Assembly: GCA_027924585.1 (NCBI GenBank)
Contig: BSBM01000440.1
Span: 11,501,501 to 11,565,500 of the forward strand
Reading direction: 5' to 3'
Length of the DNA: 64,000 nt
From: Larix kaempferi
Taxonomy: Eukaryota > Streptophyta > Pinopsida > Pinales > Pinaceae
A program made the translations under genes and the position numbers. The notes below the pieces were generated by a model that saw only the letters and a list, made by a program, of their open reading frames with translations, made no database searches and was not told the DNA's origin. This document shows positions 47,918 to 60,111 of this stretch, piece after piece; position 1 is the stretch's first letter, and the number at the start of each line of letters is the position of its first letter.

Positions 47918-48577
47918 TTATAGTGACTTCATATGGATCATCACATCCAATTGAACCTTCAAATCAAGGTTAACCCATCTTGTCTCTTCAAGTTCTCTGG
48001 GATCCACATCAATCGTTTCTTGTCCTTTTCCCGGTTCATCCTTCAACTTTTTTACCTCAATATTTTTATCTTCTAGCTCACCTTGCAAGCTTGTCTTGAG
48101 TAGGTCCATAGTCTTCTCTTTTTCTACTAGTTGGATCTTCATAGTTTCTTCTCTTCTTTTAGCTTCCTCCAGCTAAGTCTTTAAATCAGCATTTTCTTCT
48201 AACCCATCTTGGAGAGTTGTCATCTTATAATTAAGTTTATAAAACAGATTCATTGACTTCTCATGGTACTCTTCAATAAACTTCTCAATCTTCTTTTTAA
48301 GCATCCGATCATGCTTGATATCTTGTACCTTAAAAAGGTTTGCTAGAAAAAATTTCTTAGCATCTTCAAGATCGTTTTTAATGTTATCACAAATAGTATT
48401 ACTGAAATCAGTAAGATTCTCACCTTCTCTTCCATTCAAGGCTTGTGCCACCTTCTCTTCTTGTCTTTCATCTTCGGTAAGAGAAATTTCAGTATCATTA
48501 AATTCAGAATTATCACCAACTAAATGTTGATTAAGTTGTCCTTGATGCCAACAGTGTATAGTCATTGATGCCAACAT
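47918..48577 (-). pseudogene. Pol-less element gag, coiled-coil part
   Basis: The minus strand encodes two long open pieces in the same register separated by a stop: 48173-48577 and 47918-48142. The product is highly charged and coiled-coil forming (KKKIEKFIEEYHEK, EELEDKN-type heptads). It is the C-terminal part of the gag whose N-terminal part lies at 51511-51774 beyond an LTR-like insertion. Coiled-coil gags occur in some plant Copia-type elements. The single stop (after ENADLKT) fits a Gln codon change. The first codons, 48543-48577, may belong to the inserted LTR. Confidence 0.65.
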
Positions 48578-51409
48578 GTCTTGGTGCCCCTTGAGGATCC
48601 CCTGAGGGTTAAGTAATTGTTAGTGTCTAAGGAGACCTTTTGATCTTGTCCAAGCCCAAGTTTGAAGCCCTTGGATCCCTTGGGACAATGACAAAAGCCC
48701 TGAACACCCTATAGAGTGTTTAAGTACCCCAAAGATGTTTTACGATTCCCCAGTTGTTTCTTTGGTTCCCCAGTACCACAACTTTTGCCCCAGTACGCTA
48801 CAAAAGTGTTGAAGAAGTTGCAAGAGTCCAAATGACCCTTTCAGTGGTCATTTGTGTTTATTGAGGTCAAGGTACCCCAGGAGAAGGTCTAGCAACCCCA
48901 CAGGTGATGTCATGATGGATCTTGACCCTTGGAGGTCTCCTTGTGTGGTTGAGGTGGTTGAAGAAGCCTATGAAGCCCCTTACTTGATGAAGAAGCCTTG
49001 AAGAAGCCCTTAGACCCACATTTGATGGCTTAATGGTCCTTGTCCCCTTAAAGGTGATGATGTGGTCATTATCGACTTGATGAAGATCTTGATGCCCGTG
49101 TATCCCTTGTTGGGGTCATGGAACCCTTGGAGATGGTCATTATGCATGAGAAGGTCTGGCACCCACATAAATGGCGGCATGATGACCTTTGGACACTATA
49201 TGATCATTGATGGTGCATTTGGAAATGATTTGGGTCTTGGAATCCATACATATGGTGGTTTGTAAGCCCATGATTGTTGGAGCCTTTGATATGATAGAAT
49301 CCTTGGTCATGATGCCCTCATCACTTGGCGATGGAGTCCTATGTGATGGGCTTGAAGTCCATGGAAAGTATCTTGTTTAAATATTATATGATATCCTTGA
49401 AAGAGTCCTTGAAACCCTTGCATGTGGTGCCTTGGGTCTTGAACCATGGTGATGTATGGTCCTATTTGTGGTTATATGGCTATTGGGATGTAGATGGAGG
49501 TAGAGCCCACGAACGTGCCTTTATATGTTGAAGAAGACTTTGAAGAAGACTTTGAAACTCTTGTAGTTGGTGGTATGGTCTTTGACACCCTCATGTGTGG
49601 GGTCTTTGACGTCCTGGACATATTGAATAATTTAAGGGTATTAGACCAAGAATTTGCAAATAAACCCATCATAGGGACATAGTCCTCTTCAAGCCATTTC
49701 CATTGATATGTGGAGCATCTTCTAACTCCTTACGGTTGAAGAGATATGAATTTTTGAAGTTGGTGTACCCCACCTTTTTGGGTGAGCCGACCAAACAAAA
49801 GAAAATTTAATTATTTGTAATTTTGAATTTCATGTCGGCCCAGTTTGAGGCAACAACTTTCCTCCAAGACCTATATAAATAGAATATCAAACATTTCATT
49901 TGCTCATCAATTGGAATTTCGCAACTCTTGGAGAAAAGTGCGAAATTTTGTGGAGGAGAAATGTTTGAGCATCTTCACTAAATTTGGCATAACTTTCTCA
50001 TACGGAATCGGAATTACAAAAATTCTTGGCTCGTTGGAAAGCTTGTTATGAGGGCTATGTGATGACATGATCTAGAGTTTCTTTTGGTTTGTCTATTGTT
50101 TCTTCACCTTATGATATTCAAAAAGGTATGGCTCATGATTCTGGGTTTCTCTTGTAATGGCACATGTCTCTCATGGATAGAGTTCATCTTTGATATTAGT
50201 ATGTGAGCCTATATATTGGTATATATATTTGAATTCATTATGGAGGATATGATGATGATGATGTTGCATACCTTTATGCTATGATATTATACACTTTATG
50301 ATGATAACGCATGTGCTAATGATGTACACTCTATGAAGTTGATGCACTCCTATACAATATGATGACATGCATACCATAGTGTGATGATGCTCTCCTATGC
50401 ATGATGATGTATACTTGATGTTGATGATGCATACACGGCGCACACTGAGATGACGATGATGCATAGTTGATGATGATGATGCATACCCTATGACGATGAT
50501 GCATACCTATGATGATGATGCATGACGATGCATGCGTTATGTTCAGTGGAAGCAGAGAAGGATTATTTGTTCAGTGACTGTGTATAGCGAGGTGTACAAG
50601 GATGTACATGAGCAGTGTATGGCAGTAAAATGACTTGTTGGTATACAGGGATGATTTGGCAGTGATCAGAGTGCAGAGGTTATCAGCAGCAGATTCAAGG
50701 TTTGGTGTGCAGTTGGTTAGACTCAGATTGACTGAGTGGGATAATGTGTACAACTTGATTGGTACAGCCAGATTGCACAGGTTGATTGCACAAGTTGACG
50801 AGAAGTGTTGCACAGTTGTGGTGCGATGGTCAGTGAACAGTTGATGAGTAGTGACAGTGGTTGTGCAGTGTAGTACAGATTGTGCAGTGTGGTACAGGTG
50901 TTGGATAGCAAGTCCACAAGATCAGTGCAGTTTGTGGTTCAGTAGTTCAGTATCTATCTTCATATTAGGATGGTAGGACAGAGCAAGGAAATTTAGGGAG
51001 CTAAGGCTTCCTTCAGGTTGTAGCTTGTAAACCAGGGGGTTGTAGCCTCCTTCCAGTTGTAGCTGGAGAATTGAAGTCTTTGTAACAAAGGGGGTTGTTG
51101 CTTCCTTCCAGTTGTTGCTGGTAAATTATTATTATAAAGGCTTCCATGGTTTTTCCCCCAGGACTTGGGTTTCCACATAAAAATCTTGTGTACTGTGTTT
51201 TGCAATGCTTCCTATGTGATGATGATATGATGATATCTGATGATGAGCTATAGTTGTTAATAATGTTGATGATGATATAATGATAATGTGATAATTACGT
51301 ACTCAGCATAATATTGAATAAGCTGCCAATGATTGTTAAAGTTGAAAAAGTAATAAAAGCTACACACGCTATTCACCCCCCCCTCTTAGTGTGCTCGGTT
51401 TGTCCAACA
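48543..51409 (+). mobile_element. LTR-like block of about 2.9 kb, probable solo LTR
   Basis: It interrupts gag. On the plus strand it has LTR organisation: TATATAAATAG at about 49873, transcribed-looking sequence, a U5-type ending with TGGTTTTTCCCCCAGGACT (about 51148-51166), and a terminus TTTGTCCAACA at 51409. The left end is uncertain (TGATGCC at 48543 or 48566, or TGTCTTGG at 48577), and I found no TSD matching CTGAA (51410-51414). A GATGATGCATA microsatellite lies at 50455-50530. No coding region is supported. Confidence 0.6.
50200..50535. repeat. GATGATGCATAC microsatellite-like region
   Basis: Repeats of GATGATGCATAC and variants become denser from about 50230 to 50535. Purine/pyrimidine composition is biased and short frames across it are repetitive. 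It lies in the downstream part of the LTR-like block. Confidence 0.75.
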
Positions 51410-51510
51410 CTGAAGAGATCTTACCTTCACTTGTATTTGAGACTTGTTCCTGCTTTTCTTCTTTGTCTTGACTCTTGACTCCTCCTTTGACCTTCTTCTT
51501 CCAGTTTGAA

Positions 51511-51774
51511 CTAGAGATCCTTGGCAGAGGTGTAATCTTTTACACTTTCTTTGATAGGGCTTGAGAGTCCATCCAACAAAAACTTCAAAGCAACTTTATT
51601 GTCTTTTTCAACTGTTGCCTTTGTCTTCTTGCTAGGCTGGTTAGGTGGGTTAACCATTATTTCCCAAACACCAAACCTTTTCAAGTAATCCTTAATTTTG
51701 CTTCTCCAAGCAAAATAATCTGACTTATCAAAAACTGGAACTTCATTGTGAATGAGTTTTGTTGATCCTTCCAT
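51511..51774 (-). pseudogene. Pol-less element gag, N-terminal part (DUF4219 type)
   Basis: Start ATG at 51774 (MEGSTKLIHNEVPVF) lies about 50 bp after the primer site. The sequence FDKSDYFAWRSKIKDYL is the DUF4219/UBN2-type gag start known from plant Copia elements. It ends at a TAG (51511-51513) that fits a TGG (Trp) codon; coding character continues, after a frame change, to about 51415, where the LTR-like block begins. The coiled-coil part resumes at 48577. Confidence 0.8.
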
Positions 51775-51823
51775 TTTGTGTTCATTGATCCCTTCAAGCT
51801 TGTTAGGCTTACGTTGAAGGTCG

Positions 51824-51835
51824 GCTCTGATACCA
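51824..51835 (-). other. Pol-less element primer-binding site
   Basis: The minus strand reads TGGTATCAGAGC, the initiator-tRNA type, two bases from the 5' LTR end at 51838. Confidence 0.93.
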
Positions 51836-51837
51836 AT

Positions 51838-53634
51838 TGTTGAACACAATGGCTCATTGAGAGGGGGGGCTGAATCAGTGAACTTACACTTTAATCAATT
51901 TCAACTTTCAATCACAATCTCATATTATCATTCACCCATTTACTTCAATATCATATTCATCAATAACCTAAATCATTAGTCATTCATCAAGTAAAACACA
52001 TAATCACCAACTCATTGCACAAAAGACACAAGATTTAGTTGTAATATTTTTGTATTTGTTTCAAACGGCTGCAACCGTGAGGCAATTCAACACCTACTAA
52101 AATAGAAGCACCAACTTCAAATCCAAGACACTGCTTGGTCTTTTTCTTAGATCCTCCTAAGAAAAATAATTACAAGACCCTGTTTGTATTAACAAGTACA
52201 TTTCATTACAAGACCCTGCTTGTAAATTATATGTACATATACATTACATCCCATCAATTGCACATCATCATTATCTGCATCATTTTCACCTGATATCTCT
52301 GTCTATAACATCATTCTAATTATCTTAACTCTCATAACCCGAGCAAGCATTTTGTCCTTGTTACATCATCAAACTGTTCACATGCACATGTCTTTGTCTT
52401 CAAGCTAAGCATTCATCTTTATCTTCATCACATAAATATCAGCAGTCTGTCCAGCTTCAAATCTTTGTATTGTTCACTTGCACATCAAGTAATCAAACAT
52501 GTCTTCAAGTATGTACACTGTTTGTTCATCTTTATTCGGCATTAGTTCACCCCAGAAATCAATGATAAAAAGAATTTATATCTTCATTCTGTCCTTCAGC
52601 CTCCTGCCAGCATCATGTCTCCATAAACACTATCATCATGACTTCATGCAACCCAGATATAAAAGATAAACCAAAAATTTCATTGTTGTTGTTGTTGTTG
52701 CTCCTGCTCCTTACCACCGAACTGTCCTCATCCTCACTGTCCCCCGAAATCAACACTCACTCAACCATCTGAAAATCTTCTGCACACCTACTCTATTCAT
52801 CCAACGAATTCATCTTTATTTATAGTTGATTTGTCCATGAATTTAGGGGCCGACTTGTCCAACAAATAATATTTTATAAATTTCTTTTTCATAATACAAG
52901 GAGGCCGACTTGTTAATGGTTTTATCAATTGATATTTTTGTTTCCACGAATTCATCATCGATTATATATTCATATTTTTGGATTCCATAAAAACCTCATC
53001 AAAGTATATCTTTGATCTTCTTCCCACATCACGTGGTCTTTATGCCTTCACAAAGATGCCCACAAAAGAGTCTTTGGCATGCCTTCGAGATGCCCGCAGT
53101 AGACCATCAGGAGAAGCCCGCATTGTCTCTTTTTATGCCCGCAATGGCTTCCATCTGGCCCGCAGCTGGTCTTCATGGCCTCAAGGAAGATGCCTACAGG
53201 GATGGTTGTTTAGGTGCACGTAGCTCTCTTTTCTCATGCCCGCAGCTCACAACAAGATGCCCACAGCATGCTTAGTTATTATCATGCCCACAGCCATGCA
53301 GCCATCTTATCTATCATTGTTTGTCTTTCTCCAAGTCCTTGTCCATCATTGTCTCTTTTTCCATTTGTCTTCACGCTTGCTTGCTTGCCCAATTCATCTT
53401 CAAATGTGATTTAACCTTTATGCCATCCACATCACCTTCAAATGACCACAGTATAGGTCATTTGACTCATTAGGTTCCAATGGGTCCAATACCCACATCT
53501 AATGTCCTTGTCATGTTCTTTCTCCGTCATGTTCAAGCCATCAACTTCATGCCAAGTCACCATGCTGCTTCATGTCATCAATCATGCTTAACCTTTGTCA
53601 TTAATGTTGTCATCAATGACAATCCTATTCATCA
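51838..53634 (-). repeat. Pol-less element 5' LTR
   Basis: The 1,797-bp partner of 40648-42450, running TGTTGAACACAATGG to CTATTCATCA on the plus strand. ACCTA, the decayed TSD, follows at 53635. Confidence 0.93.
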
Positions 53635-55278
53635 ACCTAGCGGTAGTCTCAGGGATGCTCTTGAAGAATTCTACCACTTGCTCTTTAATGGATGGGATTT
53701 TCATACGTTCAGTGTGTGGAATACTATGCATTACTTTGTCCAATTCTTTCTCAATGTTGATGTGTAAGTCATACTCAGGGAGAAAAGAAGTTGGCTCACT
53801 TACTGTAATAGGCTACTCACTATTCTTTCTTTCAATGAAAGGGGTAGGCTTTTGGCCATCATTTCTTTTTTGATAAATTCTAATAGGAGCTTGGCCACTA
53901 CTCTCAGGTTGTTCAGTGGCATAAACAGGAAGACTAGGACTAGGACTTTCTTCACTTTCTTCTTCTTCATTTATCAAAATACGCCGAAAGTCTTTGTCAA
54001 AGTCTAAATCATTGACCCAATTAATGTTTCTTGGGGAATCTTGGGCATCCTCACTATGAGTGGGGTACTCAGGGTCCTCCTCCTTCTGTTCTTCCAACCA
54101 GTTAATTCCAGGAGGTTCAGGTGACGCTTGAGGTACAGGGTTTCGTCTATTTTCATCATTATTAGGCCTCTTTAGAGGGTTCCAATAAGGTTTTGGGCCA
54201 TAGGGTTTCCTATACCTTTCTGATTCTTTGCTCTTAGCTAGATCCCTAGTCAGGAGAGTCACGTTTTTCATCATTTCTTGCATACTCTCCATCATATCGT
54301 TGGGATCTTTCACTGGTTCTTTTCCCTTCTTAGCTTTGGGCACATATCTAGGGGATGAAGCACTAATTGAATCAAAAAAAATTTGCTTCCCCATAGAGGC
54401 AGGATTTGATTCAGCCCTTCTAGCATTTTCTTGATCCTTTTTTAAGTTTTTAGGGTCTTTGTCTTTGAGATGGTAGCCTAGGTAACCTTCAAATGAATTG
54501 AGGTAATGAATCAACACAGCTTGTTCTTTAGGCCTAATATGATCAGGGATATTGGCCACTATCTTATCAAAACGGAGGTTGAATTCATGGGCAGACTCAT
54601 TTTCTTTCTTCTTAACTTCAAAGAGTTGGTTCAAAAGAAAACGTCCATCTAGCTTGACTGACCACTCATGCTTAAGATTTTCTGTGAAGTCATCATATCC
54701 CGTGACTGATGATGCAGGCAAACGGTCAAACCATTTATGAGCATCAACTTGCAAGGATGCAAATAGACCCCTCATGTAAACATCTTCTTCTTCTGCCCCA
54801 TAAGCCTCCATGTGAGCCCAAACATTCTCAATGTGGTCCTCAATGGAGGTCACACAATCTCCATTAAACTTAGGGATCTTTTCAAAGTATTTGTCGGGCA
54901 TATCATGGGGTGAACCAGGGATTTGGGAAAAGTCTAAAGGTGAAGCTTTGGCCTTGTTCCCAAATCTACGAACGACGGGAGGATTGGTTGAGTATTGTTT
55001 CCTGGAGGAGTTTGATTTGTTCCAGCCATTTGATTTGTTGGACTTAGATTACAAGACGGGGATGAAGGAGGAACCGAATTAGTTGAAGGGGATCCCACAA
55101 AACGATTTGGAGAATGAGAATTTACGATTTTCCAAAAGAAATTAGATGGTTGGGCTTTGGGATCTCTTCTATGATAACCAAACGAGGTTCCTCCTAGTTG
55201 ATTCAAATTAGCTCGACTTTTGGGATCATAAGGATGTGAATGAGGTCGTTCCTCAGCGGAGTCACGATTAGGAGTCAT
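53635..55278 (-). pseudogene. Gypsy gag, N-terminal part of the gag-protease frame
   Basis: The minus-strand start at 55278 (MTPNRDSAEERPHS) lies about 180 bp after the primer site. A Pro/Ser-rich N-terminus is followed, after a frameshift near 54970, by a Gypsy gag domain (54901-53813) with DKYFEKIPKFNG, AHKWFDRLPA, HEFNLRFDKI and LIHYLNSF motifs. No CCHC knuckle is seen; a Tyr/Pro/Asn-rich stretch (RKPYGPKPYWNP) and a Glu-rich tail follow. TAG at 53813 fits a CAG codon, and the frame then stays open to the insertion at 53635. Protease continues at 40642. Gag would form the particle. Confidence 0.85.
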
Positions 55279-55460
55279 CAGGTAGACTTTAATTCCTTTC
55301 TACCAAAAGATATGTCGTGTATAAGCAGGGAGAGATGCATGACAATGAGATTGTTATGTTTGGATTAAGATGAAAATGATAACCATCTAAAATATAAGAC
55401 CGGATGCGATAAGATATGAATTACACATGGATACTCTCAGACACTTAAGGTAAGCCTCTA

Positions 55461-55480
55461 CCTCCCTAGCAACAGCGCCA
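55461..55480 (-). other. Gypsy primer-binding site (tRNA-Asp type)
   Basis: The minus strand reads TGGCGCTGTTGCTAGGG, close to the TGGCGCCGTTGCCGGGG site used by Athila/Tat-type plant Gypsy elements. Four bases (55481-55484) separate it from the LTR at 55485. Confidence 0.85.
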
Positions 55481-55484
55481 AAAA

Positions 55485-58400
55485 TGTTATCACTCAACTT
55501 GTAGTTGTCCCAAAAGGTGATCCTATCCAGGATGGTAGAGGCGTTGGACAACTAAATAGGTGACCCAAGAGATGCCACGATTCCCAATGCAATTGGGTGT
55601 CACATTAACCGAGGCACTCTTCACTTTAGATCTAGCCTAAGCAAGACCAAGGGGGAGACCCTAGCCAACCAATGAAGGCTAGCGAACCTACTCAATACCT
55701 CCTAGGGAAACGTGAAAGATGAAAACGGAAGAGATCAAGAGTGGATAGATCTAGATCTAGAATTGATAAGTGGACCCAAAGAGTTAGGGCTTGGTTGAAG
55801 AGGCTTATGAGATGGACAAATGTTCAACCAATGAAATATTAGGCCACTTAGGGGTTAAGATCAATAGATCTAGATAGATCTAATGTAAAGTGGTAAGACC
55901 CAAGTGGGGCCACACTTAAAATATGGAAAATGGTCAAAATGGGGCCCACAAGGTAAAGATCAAAGTGAAATGGCACTAGGGGGTTTGCTACTCAATGTAT
56001 CTATGGATTTGAGAAGTAACAAGCAATACCCACGATGTAGATTTAGCGAAATTCCACCTACCCAACAAGTGCGACCTACCTTGGAGAGGCCCAATTCCTT
56101 AGATAAGGGGGTAGCTAGAGTCGAATGCCCACCAAAATTTAGATCCAAGGTTTATTAATTATTATCTAAGTGGGTTTTAATTATTAAGCCCAAGAACTTG
56201 CTAGATCTCACCGGATCTAAAACAATAAAAAAAGAGGGTTTTATGATATGAGGGTTTGAAGTGACCAATGGGTGAAATACATGACAATGGATACGTACCT
56301 TGTAGATCTTACCTCAAATGCTTGCGGCTACCTTGTACATTGATGATCCTTGCATATAGTTACAATTCCAAGTTAGATCGAAGTGATTCCAAGCTAAACG
56401 TCCAAGCCCAAGGAGGAAAAACGTCTTACTTCACCTGTAAAACAAAGTGCATAACGTGAGATTTGATTCACAAGTAAGCAAGATCTAAACATGGCATATC
56501 AAAAGAAGTAAACCAATGGACAAAGCACAATTGAAAAACTCCCTTCTAGATGAAAACGTCTTGCCCAAGGGGGATGTGAGAAACCCCAACAATCTTCCCT
56601 TCAAGCAATTGGCACCCCTGCAACAAGTCAATTCAGCCTCCCTCTGTAACTGTCAAAATCACTTGTGAAAAGCAAAGATGTCTAAAGCAAAAGATGTATA
56701 ATCATGTACAAGAGCATCCCATCAAAGAAAGAGAAACAGATCCACAAAATAGTATTTTATTCCAGTTTGCCAGAGCCCCAAAGGTGCCTTTACAATAGGG
56801 GGGTCTCTTCCTTAAATAGGAGGAGAGAGACCAAAACCCAAACCACTTTATGAATGAGTGGTTGAGATCAAAAGATAAAAATAATACAATCAACGGCTAA
56901 GATGAGTCGGTACAATATAACATGGATCACTCACATGAGGGAGGTCCGCACTCACTTAAAGATGCCCTAGGGAAGTGTGCACCACATCAAAGTGACTAAA
57001 AGACAAGTGTGCCACATAAGATGACAAGGACAAGTGACTAGGAGCACATGGTGGGTCTAGGAGGCTTTATTATCCTTCACTAACATCACCCCATGGCATA
57101 ATAATATAGCATACGACTCAATAACATGTCCAAGTGAACAAATGATCAAATCCTGGCCCCCTCAACTGAGAGAAGAATGCATCAAATGACAACCTGGAGA
57201 CTGTGTGGACCCCACTGAATGTTGCAAGTTGATCTGGAAGGAGTGGGATACATCATAGGTAACCTCTGAACAGACCTCATGCCAAAACTTTTCCTCAATA
57301 GCCCAAATCGATTTCCTTAATGACCTTTTTATTCTATTTTTATTCCAACTGAAAAACCATCAAAATGCCTAAAACCCACTGTTAGATGCCCGAGCACAAA
57401 ATCTGACTGCACCATCATGTCTGCAGAGGGGGTAATATGGCAATAACAAGTAGCATGACAACCCCTCTCCTCTGTAGCACCATAGGCAAACAAGTAAGCT
57501 CAAGGAAAGTGCTGGACAAGCCAATTTTGCATGGCAAAACTAGCCAAAAGTGGAAATATGCCAATATCATCTCTGAGAGTGCATGAAACTGATAACTAAG
57601 TGTCTCAATAGACTCAGAAGGTCCAAATCTACTAGAGATGAGTACCCATACACACTGTGGCAACCTGTATGATCATTTGTAGCCTCAGCCATACCTAGAC
57701 AATAATAATATGATGGTCTGGGAATAATAATAATCAATAAAAAAGTGCATCAACCATCATTTGAAACCTGTCTCCACTATATGGAGCCATCAAAGGTGTA
57801 TCAAAGGACCATAAATCATCATCATACATCATCATTGGTCCAACTCATTATGGATCCCAAGGTTGACCAGGTCAAACTAGGTTTGACCAGGTCAAGACTG
57901 ATCAAAATATGACCCAGGCTGAAAAAGCCTACTGGTGCAAGTGCAAATGATCAAGACATGCTCGTTTAATCATTTTCATAACAAGACTTAAAGCATTAAG
58001 CATCATTTCTCAAGCAGTTAATTAATAATATTATAAAGGATAAGTTCAAATAATTATTTACTTTACAAAAGAACCTCAAGGATATACTCATTCTGTAGAC
58101 ATGATCAATCAGCTAACAAAGGGTGAAGGTGAAAAATACAAGGCTAGGACAAGGGGATGACTCAACTGACTCAACACTGTAATACTTCGGATGAGGGAAA
58201 GGGAATACACACTTAAGCATGTGTCGGATAAAATATACACAAGGAATGGCAGTGTCTCACAGATGGAGTAAGTTGTTTAGAGAAGTGTTTATTCAACCTT
58301 GGCAAAAGTCTACAAATCACATCATTTCATTTCATTTCCTTGGCCAACAGTCTTTGGATTTAGCATATATTTAACCATTGCTTTCATTATGCCTATATAA

Positions 58401-59110
58401 CCCTTTTGGGGATTTCACCTATGCTTAGAAGCACAACTACTAAAGCTTTCATCCAGGGTGCTTTTTAGTTTCCACAATATTTCATTTGACAACCCTTTTG
58501 GGGATTTCACCTGTGCTTAGAAGCACAACTACTCAAGCTTTCATCCAGGGTGTTTCTTTAGTTTCATTTGACAACCCTTTTGGGGATTTCACCTGTGCTT
58601 AGAAGCACAACTACTAAAGCTTTCATCCAGGGTGTTTTAAGATTCCAATTTATTCAATTTCACAACCCTTTTGGGGATCTTGCATGTGTTTAGCAACACA
58701 ACTACTCAAGATTTCATCCAGGGTGTTAATTCATTTAAGTTTCCACAAATGATGGTAGTATAGTTTGCTTCAGGTTTTAGGCAGCACAACTCAAGCAACT
58801 AGGGGGACTTTCTACAATCAAGACCAAACATCGAGGCAACCGACTACAGTGATCAAGGTATCAAATCCAAATCACCAAGGGGTAAATTTTGTTTCCAACT
58901 GAAAGCCGAGACACAAACTAACAGGGATGCTATCCAACATAGAGGCAAAAGTGGGGAAGTCCTCCATATCATCAGCTGAGGTGTAAGTCAGGGTAAAAAG
59001 CAAAAAGTGGGAAAGATAACAGATGGATGGGGAAAGTGAAGGTGATAACTAAGCTAGCAAGCCATAAAAGGTTGGAATGATCATGTCCACACTCATAAGA
59101 GGGTAAAAAC
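55485..59110 (-). repeat. Gypsy 5' LTR, interrupted
   Basis: It aligns with 34258-37722 and keeps the same four-unit tandem repeat (58399-58740). It contains 158 bp (57761-57918) absent from the 3' LTR; that block includes a CCAGGTCAAACTAGG-type repeat. By eye about 11 of the first 180 bases differ from the left LTR. It stops at 59110, where TGTTGATTTTTGGG of another element begins; the missing 489 bp should lie beyond the window. Confidence 0.92.
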
Positions 59111-59767
59111 TGTTGATTTTTGGGCAGCATCGAGAGCCATTCTCTAGGAGAATTGGCATCTGCCTGAGGCTGAGAACCTGGTCAGGGACCAACACGTTGA
59201 TAACATGATATCTCTCAGAAAACCTTTTTTATGATGAAGATTCTAGAAGACAAGTTGACCATTGAAAAGAGGACCAATACTTAATGGTTGAGTCACAAGG
59301 ACTCAAGCCAGAAGGTTCTAAAATACCCTAAGGGTTCTAAGGCACATTTGACCAAGAGAAGAGTCTAAGACGACTTGGTTAAGGGGTTATGGTAATGGAA
59401 CCCCAATGAAGGACCAAGAAACCCAATGAAGGACCAAGAGCCCACTAGTAAAGGACCAAAAGTCCAAGATAAAAGTCAAATCCTTTTATGAAGGATTAAA
59501 AGCACAAATAAAATATTATAACCCTAACTAAGTGGATTTTATTATTTGTTTAGTCCTCAAAATAAGGAAGTAATCCTCAATGATGAATTATAAATAGTAA
59601 GCACTCTCATTTGAACGATATACTTCACAAGATCTTTTATCTCTGATCCAAGAAGACAAATTCGTTGGGGTTATCTTTCGCTGCTTATGCTCTTTATCTC
59701 AGCTCTATTATTTTCTATGGTTCGGATCAAATAGCAGGCACACCTCATGACTGTCTTATTTTTCCTC

Positions 59768-60111
59768 GAGGCTGCTACCCTAGAAGGGCCTCTCTCAGTC
59801 AGTCGTAGCCCTAGAAGGGCCTATCTCAGTGAGCCATAGCCCTAGAGGGATTGTTCAAGCTAGACGCAGCCCTGTTAGGGCTTGGTGAAGGCAGTCACAG
59901 CTTGTTAAGGGGTTCTTCCTCTCCGTCGTAGCCTGTTAGGGCTTGTTCCACTCAGCGGCAGCCTAATTAGGGCTTGTTTCAACCAATAGCATCCCTGTAA
60001 GGCCTTGGTACAGTCAGTCGCTGCCTTAAAAGGTTTTGATTAGTCAATCGATTGCCTCAGAGATCATCATTCAATCAATGGCAGCCTCAAAGGTCTTCAA
60101 TTTAGTCAATA
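59768..60111. repeat. About 31-bp degenerate minisatellite, 11 units
   Basis: Units have the form GTAGCCCTAGAAGGGCCT plus CTCAGTCAGTC, decaying rightward to GGCAGCCTCAAAGGTCTT. The first two are nearly identical and the last four strongly diverged, suggesting recent expansion at the left edge. Confidence 0.85.

Larger units (their letters stand above)
40648..53634 (-). mobile_element. Long-LTR element without pol, coiled-coil gag, nested in the Gypsy
   Basis: LTRs of 1,803 bp (40648-42450) and 1,797 bp (51838-53634) differ at about ten of the first 240 bases. Primer site TGGTATCAGAGC (minus, 51824-51835) and purine tract are present. Flanks GCCTG and ACCTA fit a 5-bp TSD with two transitions. 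Internally, after removing two nested insertions, only about 2 kb remains. It encodes a DUF4219-type gag start and a coiled-coil region and contains no protease, integrase or RT. The Copia-type primer and gag suggest a non-autonomous Copia relative. Confidence 0.85.
34258..59110 (-). mobile_element. Long-LTR Ty3/Gypsy element without reverse transcriptase, nested host
   Basis: The minus-strand element has a 3' LTR at 34258-38211, a coding region split by a later insertion (40648-53634), a primer site at 55461-55480 and a 5' LTR from 55485 that is cut at 59110 by another insertion. The primer type (TGGCGCTGTTGC) is that of Athila/Tat-like plant Gypsy elements, complementary to tRNA-Asp. Without the nested insertion the interior is only about 4.3 kb: gag, protease and a further open region, but no RT, RNase H or integrase core. 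It is thus a non-autonomous element resembling TR-GAG types. The far end and its TSD are not visible; the left flank is GTTAC (34253-34257). Confidence 0.85.

Noticed and set aside
51361-51412. Run of C (CCCCCCCC) with TTGTCCAACA as a polypurine tract and LTR start on the minus strand
   Set aside because: U5-like sequence lies to its left on the plus strand, so it is better read as the end of a plus-strand LTR. Not fully excluded.
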